Assembly (NCBI RefSeq): GCF_014646155.1
Contig: NZ_BMMX01000001.1
Span: forward strand, 607,720 to 671,719
Source: Mangrovihabitans endophyticus
GTDB taxonomy: Bacteria; Actinomycetota; Actinomycetes; Mycobacteriales; Micromonosporaceae
Length of the DNA: 64,000 bases
Direction: 5' to 3'
This document shows, piece by piece, positions 19,082 to 28,209 of the stretch; position 1 is the stretch's first letter; each line of letters starts with the position of its first letter. The notes under the pieces are model-generated. The model searched no databases. It was not told the DNA's origin and saw nothing but the letters and a program-made list of their open reading frames with translations. The translations under genes and the position numbers were made by a program.

Positions 19082-20641
19082 CTAGCCCGCGTTCCGCAAC
19101 GCGCGGGCGAGTTCGAGTCGTTTGATCTTGGTGGTGGCCGTCTGCGGCAACTCCGCGAGGCGCCGCTGCACCGGCTCGGCCATCGTCGGCAGCGAGGCCG
19201 CGGCGGCGCGCCACGCCGCGAGGTCCAGCGGCCGGTCGCCGCGGGTGCACACCACCGGCACCGGACGATCGCCCTCGCCGGGCACGATGATCACCTCAAG
19301 CAGCTCCTCCATCCGGGAGAAGAGCAGGTCCTCGGCGGTCAGCGTGCTGCCGAAGCCGGGTATCACGTCGACCTCCCGGTCGAGCAGGTGCAGGCAGCCC
19401 TTGCGGGTGCGGTAGCCGACGTCGCCCATCCGCCACCAGCCGTCCTTGACCTGGTTGCGGTAGCGCTCGTTCTCGCCGAGGTAGGTCAGGATCCGCCCGT
19501 CGGTGCGCACCTCGATGTAGCCCGGGTTGCGCTGGCTGACCGGTTCGCCGTCGCGGCTGACCACCCGTACGTCGGTCATGCCGGGGAACGGGAAGCCCAC
19601 GCACCGCCCGTCGGCGTCCTCCGAACGCCGGCGGGTGAAGGCCCGGCCGACCACCGGACCCGCCTCGCTCTGGCCGTAGAGCTGGCCGAAGACCGGCGCC
19701 CGGTGCCGGGACGCGCCGAGCAGGCGCCGCACGGTCCGCGGGTGGATGGCGTCGAAGGTGCTGTTGTAGTACTTCACATCGGACAGTGGTCCGCGTGGGT
19801 CGTCGGCGAGCGGCTCCCAGAGCAGCAGCGAGTTGGGGTGCGCCTCGACGATGCCCGGCCGCAACCGGGCGAAGGCGTCGGCCACCCGGACCGGGTCGTC
19901 GTCGGCGAGCATCAGCAACGGGAAGCCGCGCAGCAGGGTGATCGCCAGCGCGGTGAAGATGCGTGAGTGGACGAACGACACGTGGAGGGCGACCAGCCGG
20001 CGGCGGCGGACCATCGCGGCCACCGAGGCCTGCGGCCGGTACCGGGCCTGCAGGGTGTGCCCGGTGTGCACGGCGAGCTTGGGGATCCCGGTCGTGCCCG
20101 ACGTGTGGGTGATCAGCGTCGGCTGGTCCGGCGGCATGATGACCGGCGCGACGCGCGGCATGCCCGCGAACGTGCGCAACGGGGTGGCCCGCGGGTGCTC
20201 GCCGGCGGCGAGCAACACGTCCCGGGCGTCGTCGAAGACCGACGGCGGTAGCTCGTCGGCGAGCTTGGCCGCGTCGGTGATCAGATGCGGGCGGTCGATC
20301 CGGCGGATCAGCGTGGCCACGGTGGCGCCGTCCAGTTGGGGGGAGAGCAGCACCGGAACCGCGCCGATCCGGGCGACCACGCAGGCCAGCAGGGTGATGT
20401 CGAAGCTGTTCGACTTGTACACCACGACCCGCTCGCCGGGGCGTACCCCGGCCGCGCGCAGCCGGGTGGCGAACTCATCGACCAGGTCGGCGAGCTCGGC
20501 CACCGTGGTGCGGCGCCCGGCCTCGGGCGCGATGTCCAGGTCGTGATCCAGGATCACGATGTTCTCCGGGTGCCGGGCCGCGGCACGTTCCAGGAGCGTG
20601 CCGAGCCGGATTCCGTTATTCGCCAGACGTTGCAGGAGCAT
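19082..20641 (-). CDS. AMP-forming acyl/aryl ligase (ANL superfamily)
   Basis: 519 aa from ATG 20641 (an upstream in-frame start at 20704 would add 21 residues without homology). The A3-type P-loop reads LITHTSGTTGIPKLAVHT at about residue 165, the A5-like GQSEAGPVVGRAF follows, and an A8-like region is near GWWRMGDVGYRTRKG. The C-terminal Lys loop is TATTKIKRLELARAL. It activates a carboxylate as acyl-AMP. There is no carrier protein in the window, so it either makes a CoA ester or transfers directly to an amine. First gene of the six-gene minus operon with two ATP-grasp ligases, so it may load the aromatic or acyl cap. Confidence 0.85.
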   Translation of the reverse strand: MLLQRLANNGIRLGTLLERAAARHPENIVILDHDLDIAPEAGRRTTVAELADLVDEFATRLRAAGVRPGERVVVYKSNSFDITLLACVVARIGAVPVLLSPQLDGATVATLIRRIDRPHLITDAAKLADELPPSVFDDARDVLLAAGEHPRATPLRTFAGMPRVAPVIMPPDQPTLITHTSGTTGIPKLAVHTGHTLQARYRPQASVAAMVRRRRLVALHVSFVHSRIFTALAITLLRGFPLLMLADDDPVRVADAFARLRPGIVEAHPNSLLLWEPLADDPRGPLSDVKYYNSTFDAIHPRTVRRLLGASRHRAPVFGQLYGQSEAGPVVGRAFTRRRSEDADGRCVGFPFPGMTDVRVVSRDGEPVSQRNPGYIEVRTDGRILTYLGENERYRNQVKDGWWRMGDVGYRTRKGCLHLLDREVDVIPGFGSTLTAEDLLFSRMEELLEVIIVPGEGDRPVPVVCTRGDRPLDLAAWRAAAASLPTMAEPVQRRLAELPQTATTKIKRLELARALRNAG

Positions 20642-20819
20642 CTCCGTCCCCGTTCTGCGTGTGATCCGATTCGGAGCCTCACTCGGTGGCCATGACGGAA
20701 TCATTGAAAAGGCGCGATCGGAGCGTCAAAGGACGCGGCCGGGGTTCGTCAGGTCGCCGAGTTGACATATTTTCCGGTCGGCTCTGCCCATTCCGTGGGT
20801 TCCGGGTGAGGATGCTGAT
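20642..20819. promoter_or_regulatory. Divergent promoter region between the ligase operon and the MDR operon
   Basis: 178 bp separate two back-to-back operons of six and five genes. The patch gttgacatattttcc (from 20761) is the most AT-rich part and contains a consensus-like -35 hexamer TTGACA at 20762-20767, though no good -10 is seen at the expected distance. I cannot place start sites. Confidence 0.4.
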
Positions 20820-21797
20820 GTGGAGGCAGCATTCGTCGAGCGGCTCGGCCCGCCGGGGGAAATCCGGGTCGGCGCCGTGCGGACGCCGCGGCCGGGCCCC
20901 GGGGAAGTCCTGATCGATGTCCTGGCGACAACGGTGAATCCGGTCGACACGTTGGTGCGCTCCGGCCTGTTCCGTACGCCGATCGACTTTCCGTTCGTGA
21001 TCGGACGCGACCTGGTCGGGGCGGTGGCGCAGTCCCGCGTCGCGGCGTACGCGCCGGGGGACCGGGTGTGGTGCAACAGCCTCGGCCACGACGGGCGGCA
21101 GGGCGCAGCGGCGCAGCGGGCCGTGGTCGCCGCCGACCGGGTCTACCGGCTGCCGCCCGGGGTGGACCCGATCGACGCGGTCGCGGTCGTGCACCCGGCC
21201 GCCACCGCGTACCTGGCGCTGTTCACCCACGGCGAGCTGCGCGCCGGCGAGACGGTGCTGGTGATGGGCGCCGCGGGCAACGTCGGCAGCGCGCTGGTCA
21301 CCCTGGCCGCCGATGCGGGCGCCACGGTGATCGCTACCGCGGCGCCCCGCGACGCCGGATACTGCCGGAGCCTGGGCGCCTCGGCCGTGCTGGACTACGC
21401 CGCGCCGCCGCGGGTGCCGGCCGACCTGATCGTCGACACCTCGGGCGGCAACGACCTGGCCACAGCGACCGGGCTGCTGCGGCGGCGCGGGCGGATCGTG
21501 CTGCTGGCGGGCGTGCGGACCCGGCCGGTGCTGCCGGCCGGCGAGCTCTACCTCAAGGACGGCTCGGTGCGCGGGTTCGTCATCTCGCACGCCACATCCG
21601 CCGAGCTGGCCGAGGCCGCGGCGACGATCAACCGGCTGCTCGCGGCGGGAGGGCTGCGCGCGCGCACGGTGGAGCGGCTGCCGCTGGGCGCCGCCGCCGA
21701 GACCCACCGGCGGATGGAATGCGGCGAGTTGCACGGCCGCCGAGTGGTCCTGGTACCACCCGGGCCGGGCACCCGCCACGACGGGACGGCCGGATGA
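20820..21797 (+). CDS. Zinc-free quinone-oxidoreductase-like MDR family protein
   Basis: 325 aa from GTG 20820 (ggtgagga upstream). An N-terminal GroES-like domain (GEVLIDVLATTVNPVDTLVRSG and FVIGRDLVGAV) is followed by a Rossmann domain with GAAGNVGSALVTLA for NADPH. Cysteine ligands of zinc alcohol dehydrogenases are absent, which points to the QOR/enoyl-reductase subgroup that reduces activated C=C or quinones. It is first of a five-gene plus operon in which every junction is a 4-bp overlap, so it is likely a biosynthetic reductase. Its place in the pathway is not known. Confidence 0.83.
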   Translation: MEAAFVERLGPPGEIRVGAVRTPRPGPGEVLIDVLATTVNPVDTLVRSGLFRTPIDFPFVIGRDLVGAVAQSRVAAYAPGDRVWCNSLGHDGRQGAAAQRAVVAADRVYRLPPGVDPIDAVAVVHPAATAYLALFTHGELRAGETVLVMGAAGNVGSALVTLAADAGATVIATAAPRDAGYCRSLGASAVLDYAAPPRVPADLIVDTSGGNDLATATGLLRRRGRIVLLAGVRTRPVLPAGELYLKDGSVRGFVISHATSAELAEAAATINRLLAAGGLRARTVERLPLGAAAETHRRMECGELHGRRVVLVPPGPGTRHDGTAG

Positions 21798-23191
21798 ACC
21801 GACGCTGGTGGACGCTCGCCGTCGTCTGCGCCGCCACGTTCATGCTGCTGCTCGACGTCACCATCGTCGTCGTCGCGCTGCCGCAGGTGCAGGACGCGCT
21901 CGCTGCGAGCCTCGGCGACCTGCAATGGACCACGGACGCGTACGCGCTGAGCCTCGCCGCCCTCCTGCTGACCGCCGGCTCCCTCGCCGACCGGTACGGA
22001 CGCCGCAGGCTCTTCGTGATCGGCATGGTGATCTTCACACTCGCCTCGCTGCTGTGCGGCGTGGCCCGCAGCCCCGCCATGCTCATCGGCGCCCGCGCCG
22101 TGCAGGGTGTCGGCGGCGCGATCCTCTTCACCACCTCACTCGCGCTGCTGGCCGGCACCTTCCACGGTCGCGACCGGGGCACCGCGTTCGGCGTCTGGGG
22201 CGCGGTCGCGGGCGTCGCCACGGCCCTCGGCCCGATCCTCGGGGGTGTCCTCACCAGCGGCCTCGGATGGCAGGCGATCTTCCTGGTGAACCTGCCGATC
22301 GGCATCGCCGCGTCGCTGGTCGCCGTCCGGCTGGTGGACGAGTCCACGGCGCCGCGTGCCGCCCGGGTCGACGGCCTCGGCGTGGTCACCCTCACCGCCG
22401 GCCTGTTCAGCCTGGTCTACGCGCTGATCCGGGCGGGCGGGCACGGGTGGGGCGAGGACGGCGTGCGGCTCTGCCTCGCGCTCGCGGCCGGCCTGCTGGT
22501 GGCGTTCGTGGCCGTCGAATTCCGGGCCGCGGAGCCGATGATCGACCTGTCGCTGCTGCGCACGCCCACCTTCCTGGGCGGCTCGATCGCGGCGTTCACG
22601 ATGAACGCCTCGCTGTTTGCGATGTTCCTCTACCTGGTCCTCTACCTGCAGGACGACCAGGGCCTCAGCCCGCTGCAGACCGGCGCCCGGCTGCTGGTCA
22701 GCTCGGCCGCCACCCTGGTCGCCGCGACCGCGGCGGGCCGGCTGCTCGGCCGGGTGCCGGCCGGCTGGCTGATCGGGCCGGGTCTGCTGCTGGTCGGCGC
22801 GGGCCTGCTGCTCATGCGCGGCGTGTCGGCCGATGCGACCTGGACGCACCTGATCCCCGGCTTCCTCGTGTCCGGATTCGGCGCCGGGCTGGTCAACCCG
22901 CCACTCGCCTCGACCGCGATCGGCGTGGTCCCGCCGTGGCGGGCCGGCATGGCCTCCGGCGTCAACCAGACCTTCCGCCAGGTCGGCATCGCGGTCGGCA
23001 TCGCCCTGTACGGCTCGCTGCTGGGCTCGGCCGCCGCGGGGCATGCCGGCTTCGCCGCCGCGCTCAACGATCTGTTACTCGTGTCCGGCCTGATCGCCCT
23101 GGCCGGCGGTGTGCTCGCCGCCCTGCTGATCCGGCAGAAGGACTTCGCGGTCGCCCAGCAGGCTCCCACCCCGGCGAAAGGACTGGCATGA
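21794..23191 (+). CDS. MFS drug exporter, DHA2 type (14 TM)
   Basis: 465 aa with about 14 transmembrane segments. Start ATG 21794 overlaps the MDR stop (ATGA). DHA2 hallmarks are LLLDVTIVVVALPQVQDAL in TM1, the loop GSLADRYGRRRLF (motif A) and motif-C-like GPILGGVLTSGLGW. One TTA leucine codon occurs at 23075-23077, near the C-terminus, which in actinomycetes can place translation under the bldA tRNA. Likely exporter of the compound made by this operon, or a resistance pump. Confidence 0.88.
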   Translation: MNRRWWTLAVVCAATFMLLLDVTIVVVALPQVQDALAASLGDLQWTTDAYALSLAALLLTAGSLADRYGRRRLFVIGMVIFTLASLLCGVARSPAMLIGARAVQGVGGAILFTTSLALLAGTFHGRDRGTAFGVWGAVAGVATALGPILGGVLTSGLGWQAIFLVNLPIGIAASLVAVRLVDESTAPRAARVDGLGVVTLTAGLFSLVYALIRAGGHGWGEDGVRLCLALAAGLLVAFVAVEFRAAEPMIDLSLLRTPTFLGGSIAAFTMNASLFAMFLYLVLYLQDDQGLSPLQTGARLLVSSAATLVAATAAGRLLGRVPAGWLIGPGLLLVGAGLLLMRGVSADATWTHLIPGFLVSGFGAGLVNPPLASTAIGVVPPWRAGMASGVNQTFRQVGIAVGIALYGSLLGSAAAGHAGFAAALNDLLLVSGLIALAGGVLAALLIRQKDFAVAQQAPTPAKGLA

Positions 23192-24048
23192 GCGGTTTCG
23201 ACGTTCGCAAGGCCGGAGGGCGCATCGGCGCCGTCGTCACCGGTGTGGATCTCGGCGGCGACGTGCCGCCCGCGGTCGCTGCCGACCTGGAACGCGCCCT
23301 GGTCGCGCACAAGGTGCTGGCCTTCCGGGACCAGGAGATCACCGACGCCCACCAACTCGCGTTCGCGGGGTTGTTCGGTCCGCTCACCCAGCGCCACCCC
23401 GCGATGCGTACCGTCGCCGACCCGCAGGTGCTGGCGGTCGACGGGGAGGACCAGCGCGCCAACCACTGGCACACCGACATCAGCTTCACCGTGACGCCGT
23501 CGCTCGGCACCACGCTGCGCAGCGTCGTCCTTCCGCCGTACGGTGGCGACACGCTCGTGGCCAACGGGGAGGCCGGCTACCGGGCGCTCCCCGCCGAACT
23601 GCGCGAGTTCGCCGGACGGCTGACGGCGGTGCACACCAACCGGGCCGACCAGCCGCGCCTCGGCACCGTCCGCGGCGACGAGGTGCGCCGCGCCTTCATG
23701 GCCACCCGCTACGAGGCGGCACACCCGGTGGTCCGCGTGCACCCGGTCAGCGGCGAACCCTGCCTGTTCCTGGGCGGCTTCGCCCGGCGGCTGGCCGGGA
23801 TGACCACGACCGAGTCGCGGCCGATCCTCGACCTGCTCCAGGCGTACGTGCGCCGCCCCGAGCACGTGCTGCGCTGGACCTGGCACCCGGGCGACGTGCT
23901 GATCTTCGACAACCGCAACACCCAGCACTACGCGGTCAACGACTACGACGACCACAAACGGGTGCTCCACCGGGTCTCCATCACCGGGGACCTGCCGGTC
24001 GGGCTCGACGGCAAGACCAGTTACGCGGTCTCCGAGGAGGACTGGTGA
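23188..24048 (+). CDS. TauD/TfdA-family Fe(II)/2-oxoglutarate dioxygenase
   Basis: 286 aa, starting at ATG 23188 that overlaps the MFS stop. Iron ligands are visible: HTD in NHWHTDISF (about residue 93-95) and the distal His in NRNTQHYAVNDY (about residue 251). The 2-oxoglutarate-binding Arg is in KRVLHRVSITGD. The length is usual for TauD. Members hydroxylate, desaturate or epoxidise unactivated carbons with 2-oxoglutarate and O2. It is in the MDR-MFS-TauD-HpaI-CysK-like operon, so the substrate may be a small carboxylic or amino acid. Confidence 0.88.
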   Translation: MSGFDVRKAGGRIGAVVTGVDLGGDVPPAVAADLERALVAHKVLAFRDQEITDAHQLAFAGLFGPLTQRHPAMRTVADPQVLAVDGEDQRANHWHTDISFTVTPSLGTTLRSVVLPPYGGDTLVANGEAGYRALPAELREFAGRLTAVHTNRADQPRLGTVRGDEVRRAFMATRYEAAHPVVRVHPVSGEPCLFLGGFARRLAGMTTTESRPILDLLQAYVRRPEHVLRWTWHPGDVLIFDNRNTQHYAVNDYDDHKRVLHRVSITGDLPVGLDGKTSYAVSEEDW

Positions 24049-24815
24049 GCACGGACGGCTTCGCGGCCCGGCTGCGCGACCGGCAGACGCTGATCGGCTA
24101 CTGGATGTCGGCGGACAGCCCGGTGCTGACCGAGCGCATCGCCACCGTCGGCTACGACTACGTGGGCGTCGACGGGCAGCACGGCGTGCCCAGCCCCGGC
24201 ACCTGGCCGCTGCTCATGATGGCGGTCGACGCGGGACAGGTGTCGGCCGGAGTGCTGCGGGTGCCCAGCGCCGACCCCATCCTGATCGGTGCGGCGCTGG
24301 ACGCGGGCGCCCGCGCGGTCGTCGTCCCGATGGTCGACACGCCGCAGCAGGCCGCCGTGGCCGCCCGCGCCTGCCGGCACTGGCCGCACGGCACCCGCAG
24401 CCTGGCCGGCCCGGTCCGCGCCGAGCTGCGGATGGGGTCGGTCCCGGCGGCGCTGGACGAGGCGGCCGGTTGCATCGTCATGATCGAGACCGCGGCGGCG
24501 TACCGGAACCTCGCGGGCATCTGCGCCACCCCCGGCGTCGACGCCGTCTACATCGGACCGGCGGACCTCACGATCGCGTTGGGCGGTCGGCATGTCGGCG
24601 ACCCGGAGGCGGCCGGCGCGCTGGAACGGGCGCTCAAGGAGGTCGCGGGCGCCGCCGCCGAGCACGGTGTGGCGGCCGGCATCCACTGCCCCGACGGGCG
24701 GACCGCGGCGGCCCGGCTCGCGCAGGGGTTCACCTTCGCGACCGTGTCCAGCGACGTCACCCACCTGCACCAGGCGGCGGCCGGCCACCTGGCGGCGGCG
24801 CGGAGCGGATCGTGA
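24045..24815 (+). CDS. HpcH/HpaI-family class II pyruvate aldolase
   Basis: 256 aa, GTG start overlapping the TauD stop. A TIM-barrel aldolase like HpaI/GarL: DYVGVDGQHGVPSPG carries the catalytic His (the Glu of GEH is Gln here, as in many homologues), the Arg is near SAGVLRVPS, and the metal ligands are in MIETAAA and IGPADLT. Family members cleave or form 4-hydroxy-2-oxo acids from pyruvate or oxaloacetate and an aldehyde. In a biosynthetic operon it may make a hydroxy-oxo acid that is then processed by the dioxygenase or by the PrpF-like isomerase further on. This is an inference. Confidence 0.85.
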   Translation: MSTDGFAARLRDRQTLIGYWMSADSPVLTERIATVGYDYVGVDGQHGVPSPGTWPLLMMAVDAGQVSAGVLRVPSADPILIGAALDAGARAVVVPMVDTPQQAAVAARACRHWPHGTRSLAGPVRAELRMGSVPAALDEAAGCIVMIETAAAYRNLAGICATPGVDAVYIGPADLTIALGGRHVGDPEAAGALERALKEVAGAAAEHGVAAGIHCPDGRTAAARLAQGFTFATVSSDVTHLHQAAAGHLAAARSGS

Positions 24816-25774
24816 TCACGGGCTCGCTGGAGGAACTGGTCGGCGGCACCCCGCTGCTGCGCCTGGACCTGCCGGGCGTGGATCCGGGCACCCGCGTGCT
24901 GGCCAAGGCGGAATGGCTGAACCCGGTCTTCAGCGTCAAGGACCGGGCGGTGGCGGCCATGCTGCGCGCGGCGGAGCGCCGCGGCGAGCTGCCGCACACC
25001 GGCGGCACCGTGATCGAATGCTCGTCCGGCAGCACGGGCATCTCGCTCGCCGCGTTCTGCGCGGCTCGCGGCCACCGGTGCATCGTCGTGCTGCCCGACA
25101 ACGCCACCTGGCAACGGCGGGCGGTGCTCGCCGAGTACGGCGCCGAGGTGGTGCTGGTGCCCGCCGAGGCCGGCCTGCTCGCGGCGTGGCGGCACGCCGA
25201 GCGGCTGCGCGACGCGACACCCGGCGCCTGGCTGCCGCACCAGGACACCAACGAGGACAACGCCCGCGCCCATTACGAGAGCACCGGACCGGAGATCTGG
25301 CGGGCCACCGAGGGCGAGGTCGACGTCTTCGTCTGCGGTGTCGGCACCGGCGGCACGCTCACCGGTGTGGCGCGCTGTCTCAAGGGCCGCCGCGACGTCC
25401 ATGTGGTCGCGGTGGAGCCGGCCGGGGCGCCGGTGCTCTCCGGCGGCGCCGCCGGCCCGCACGGCATCCCCGGCATCGGTGCCGGGTACGTCTCCGAGAT
25501 CACCGACATGTCGCTGATCGACGAGGTGGTGGTGGTGCCCGACGCGGCGGCCCGCGAGCGCCGGCGATTCCTGAGCCGGCACCGGGGCCTGCTGGTCGGC
25601 GTCTCCTCGGGCGCCGCCGTGTACGCCTGCGAGCAGGTCGCGCGCGCCCGGCCGGGTGCCACCATCGTGACTGTCCTGCCGGACAGCGGCGAGCGTTATC
25701 TGTCCACGGCGCCGGCGCCGGCCCCGGAAGCGGACACGCCGAACCCCCAGCCCCTGCTGGAAAGCCGGGCGTGA
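24812..25774 (+). CDS. Fold-type II PLP enzyme, divergent cysteine-synthase/SbnA-like
   Basis: 320 aa, GTG start overlapping the aldolase stop. PLP Lys in NPVFSVKDRAV (about residue 46), phosphate loop GVGTGGTLTG, and C-terminal GVSSGAAVY. The substrate-binding loop, TSGNTG in canonical cysteine synthases, reads SSGSTG here, so the Asn that contacts PLP/substrate is Ser. The region just after the loop, RAVLAEYGAEVVLVPAEAG, is also diverged. Members of this group use O-acetyl-, O-phospho- or chloro-alanine donors with nucleophiles other than sulfide (for example glutamate in SbnA). A second, canonical copy lies at 35307. Probably makes a beta-substituted alanine. Confidence 0.85.
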   Translation: MITGSLEELVGGTPLLRLDLPGVDPGTRVLAKAEWLNPVFSVKDRAVAAMLRAAERRGELPHTGGTVIECSSGSTGISLAAFCAARGHRCIVVLPDNATWQRRAVLAEYGAEVVLVPAEAGLLAAWRHAERLRDATPGAWLPHQDTNEDNARAHYESTGPEIWRATEGEVDVFVCGVGTGGTLTGVARCLKGRRDVHVVAVEPAGAPVLSGGAAGPHGIPGIGAGYVSEITDMSLIDEVVVVPDAAARERRRFLSRHRGLLVGVSSGAAVYACEQVARARPGATIVTVLPDSGERYLSTAPAPAPEADTPNPQPLLESRA

Positions 25775-25778
25775 CCGC

Positions 25779-26327
25779 CTAATCCGCGGCGTCCTCGATC
25801 AGCGCCTTGATCCGGTCCAGCGTGGCGACGACGTCGGCGTGCACCTTCGCGCCCCATTCGGCGAAGAACCTCTCCCGCTCGTCGCCGTCCATGTCCCGGA
25901 CGATGCCACGGATGCCCTCGGTCGCCGCCCCCATCCGGAAGTGATGGGTCACACGGGTGCCGTCGCCGTCGGCGGCCAGGTCGAAGCCCCACACGCTCTG
26001 CTGCGCACGCCCGTCCTTGGCGCGGATCGCCCAGCGGAAGGCGACACCCGGCTCGGCCGCCACGATCTCGGCATCGGTGGTCCAGGAACCACGCACGACC
26101 GGCGCCCAGGAAACCACGTCCGGGTCGCGGTGGTTGGTGCCCCGGAACACCGCGCCCACCGTGCCCGGCGTGCCCCGCACCCACTCGCCGCCGGTGCACT
26201 CGGTGCTCCAGCGCCCGCAGCCGGGCAGGTCACTGACCCGGGCGTACACCGCGGCGGGCGGGGCAGCGATCCGGACGTCGGCATGGATGTCGAACAGCGG
26301 CCCGGTGTCGAGGTCGATCGTCGTCAT
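25779..26327 (-). CDS. SRPBCC-family (START-like, polyketide cyclase/dehydrase-type) protein
   Basis: 182 aa. The helix-grip signature reads HADVRIAAPPAAVYARVSDLPGCGRWS near the N-terminus, a VSWAPVVRGSWTTDAEIVAAEPGVAFRWAI core follows, and then the long C-terminal helix (ERERFFAEWGAKV). No catalytic residues can be assigned. Members bind small hydrophobic ligands and may act as cyclases, hydratases or simple binding proteins. It is the second gene of a minus pair, 55 nt after the flavin reductase, and converges with the cysteine-synthase-like gene (4-bp gap). Confidence 0.8.
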   Translation of the reverse strand: MTTIDLDTGPLFDIHADVRIAAPPAAVYARVSDLPGCGRWSTECTGGEWVRGTPGTVGAVFRGTNHRDPDVVSWAPVVRGSWTTDAEIVAAEPGVAFRWAIRAKDGRAQQSVWGFDLAADGDGTRVTHHFRMGAATEGIRGIVRDMDGDERERFFAEWGAKVHADVVATLDRIKALIEDAAD

Positions 26328-26382
26328 GAGCCGAGTCTGTGCAGCCCGGCCGGGCGGGGCAACGCGTGCGGTGCGCGGTTCG

Positions 26383-26949
26383 TCAGCTCGGCACCGCCGG
26401 CTGGGCCAGGCCGAGACTGGTGGCCATCAGCAGCACCTGACCGGTCATCGTGGTCAGCCGCTGCTGACGCAGGATCTGCTCGGCGGTGTCCGTGCCCTCG
26501 GCCCAGGCGTGCAGGGTCACCCCGAGCGGCGTGGGCCACGCGCGCACGGCATGGGCGATCGTGCGCAGGGTGCCCAGGGTGGACGCGGTGCCCTGCGCCC
26601 CGGCGCCGATCGCCACACAACCGACCGGCACACCGTCGAGGTACGCGCGCGGCGTGGTGAGCTCGTTGACGTAGTCGAGGGCGTTCTTGAGCAGCCCGGA
26701 CACGGTGCCGTGGTAGGTGGGCGAGATCAGCACCACCCCGTCGGCGGCGCGCAGCGCGTCGAGGTAGGCGCGCACCGCGGGATCGCCGTCGGCGACGCCC
26801 GAGCGATAGAACGGGAACTGCAGCGCCGTGCCGGGCACCACCTCGGCCGTGGCACCCCCCTCGCGGCACCGGGCGGCACACCAGCGCGCCACCAGCTCCG
26901 AGGTGGACTGCGGCCGCAGCGATCCGCTGATCAGCACGATTCTGGTCAT
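26383..26949 (-). CDS. NADPH-dependent FMN reductase family protein
   Basis: 188 aa from ATG 26949 (frame is open further upstream, but that part is not conserved). Flavodoxin-like fold with GSLRPQSTSELVARWCAA near the start (phosphate loop) and VLISPTYHGTVSGLLKNALDYV, the typical FMN reductase motif. It probably delivers reduced flavin to two-component monooxygenases. The HpaB-type hydroxylase at 62672 and the acyl-CoA-dehydrogenase-like enzyme at 31031 are possible partners. Divergent from the SARP gene. Confidence 0.85.
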   Translation of the reverse strand: MTRIVLISGSLRPQSTSELVARWCAARCREGGATAEVVPGTALQFPFYRSGVADGDPAVRAYLDALRAADGVVLISPTYHGTVSGLLKNALDYVNELTTPRAYLDGVPVGCVAIGAGAQGTASTLGTLRTIAHAVRAWPTPLGVTLHAWAEGTDTAEQILRQQRLTTMTGQVLLMATSLGLAQPAVPS

Positions 26950-27240
26950 GGCGGGAACGACCTTTCGCATCAGACGGCAGGACGGGCGGTGGCCGGCGAC
27001 GTCCGCAGGGAAACCGCCGCGGATGCGGCCCATGAAACAGCCTGATCGGTCGGCCTTGAAGAGTGGTACAAGCCCGGCTGAATGTTGTGTGATATGGAAC
27101 ACCGTCACTTTGTCTAATCGCTTTCAAACGACCCGGTAAGTGCGCGACTTGACGAATTCCGCGGGGTTGTCAGCGTGAAAGGCGGCTGCCACAGTGCAGA
27201 TATCGAGGGTGGAACCCCGTTCTCGAAATGGGGGAGAAGA
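26950..27240. promoter_or_regulatory. Divergent intergenic region upstream of SARP and flavin reductase genes
   Basis: 291 bp without an ORF that resembles a gene. It is AT-richer around 27090-27160 (ttgtgtgatatggaacac, tttgtctaatcgctttc) than the flanks. The SARP start has ggggag 5 nt before ATG. I see no convincing SARP heptamer repeats or operator palindrome. Confidence 0.4.
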
Positions 27241-28077
27241 ATGCATATCCAGACCGAGGCGTCGCTCGACGTGCCGGCTACCGGATTCCCGCAGTCGCTG
27301 GAGATCGACGTGCTCGGCCCGGTCGCCGTCCGGCTCGGCGGCGCGTCGATCCTGCCGACCGCCGGAAAGCCCAAACAGGTGCTCACCCTGCTCGCGTTGC
27401 GCCACGGCCGGGTCATCCCGGTGGGCACCCTGATGGAGGAGATCTGGGGCTCGGCCATTCCGCGCAGCGGCGCGAGCACGCTGCAGAGCTACATCGTGCA
27501 GCTACGCCGGGTGATCGCCGGGTCGCTGCCGCCGGGCGGGCCGTGCGAGGCCAAGGACGTGCTCACCACCCGCTTCAACGGTTACCTGCTGGCCGCCCGG
27601 CCCCGCCGTTTCGACGTACGCGAATTCGAGCGGCTCGCCGCGCTCGGCGACGCGGCGCTCGCCGCGGGCGACGCCGGGGCCGCCTCGGACCATCTGACCC
27701 GCGCGCTCGACCAGTGGCGCGGCCCGGCGCTGATGGGCGTGCCGGCCGGCCGGGTGCTCCGCACCGACGCGATGGGCCTGGAGGAGGCCCGCATGCGCGT
27801 GCTCGAACAGCGCCTCGGCGCCGATCTCGCCCTCGGCCGGCACGCCGTGCTCATCCCCGAACTGCGCGTGCTGGTCGCCCAGAACCCGATGCACGAGAAC
27901 CTCTGCGCCATGCTCATGGTGGCCTTCCACCGCTCCGGCGCGGCCTGGCGTGCGCTGCAGGTGTTCCGCACGTTGCGGGCCGCGCTCTTCGAGGAACTCG
28001 GCGTCGAGCCGTCGGCCCGGCTCCAGCGTCTGCACCAGGAGGTGCTCGCCGGCGAGGGCGAGCTCACCTGGTGCTGA
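27241..28077 (+). CDS. SARP-family pathway activator (small, DNA-binding + BTAD only)
   Basis: 278 aa from ATG 27241, chosen for its ggggag ribosome-binding site. OmpR-type winged helix at residues about 20-115 (LEIDVLGPVAVRLGG, KPKQVLTLLALRHGRVIPVGTLMEEIWG, LQSYIVQLRRVI). The BTAD follows, with RFDVREFERLAALGDAALAAGD and FRTLRAALFEELGVEPSARLQRLHQEVL. The size is that of ActII-ORF4/RedD-type pathway-specific activators. It stands 132 bp before the AsnB gene, so it is the obvious activator of the 28210-36248 operon and perhaps of the neighbouring two operons. Confidence 0.9.
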   Translation: MHIQTEASLDVPATGFPQSLEIDVLGPVAVRLGGASILPTAGKPKQVLTLLALRHGRVIPVGTLMEEIWGSAIPRSGASTLQSYIVQLRRVIAGSLPPGGPCEAKDVLTTRFNGYLLAARPRRFDVREFERLAALGDAALAAGDAGAASDHLTRALDQWRGPALMGVPAGRVLRTDAMGLEEARMRVLEQRLGADLALGRHAVLIPELRVLVAQNPMHENLCAMLMVAFHRSGAAWRALQVFRTLRAALFEELGVEPSARLQRLHQEVLAGEGELTWC

Positions 28078-28209
28078 CCCCCACCGTCGGCGTGCCCTGC
28101 CCGCGTGGCCTACCGCCGGACCCGCGCTGTAGCGGCATCCTTGCGCCGCTCAGCCGAGGTTCCACCGGCGCAACGCAGGCTGGCCCGGAAACCGGAAGGA
28201 AACAACGCC

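Noticed and set aside
27078..27240. SARP-binding direct repeats
   Set aside because: I looked for repeated heptamers at 11-bp spacing near the SARP and AsnB promoters and saw none that were convincing.
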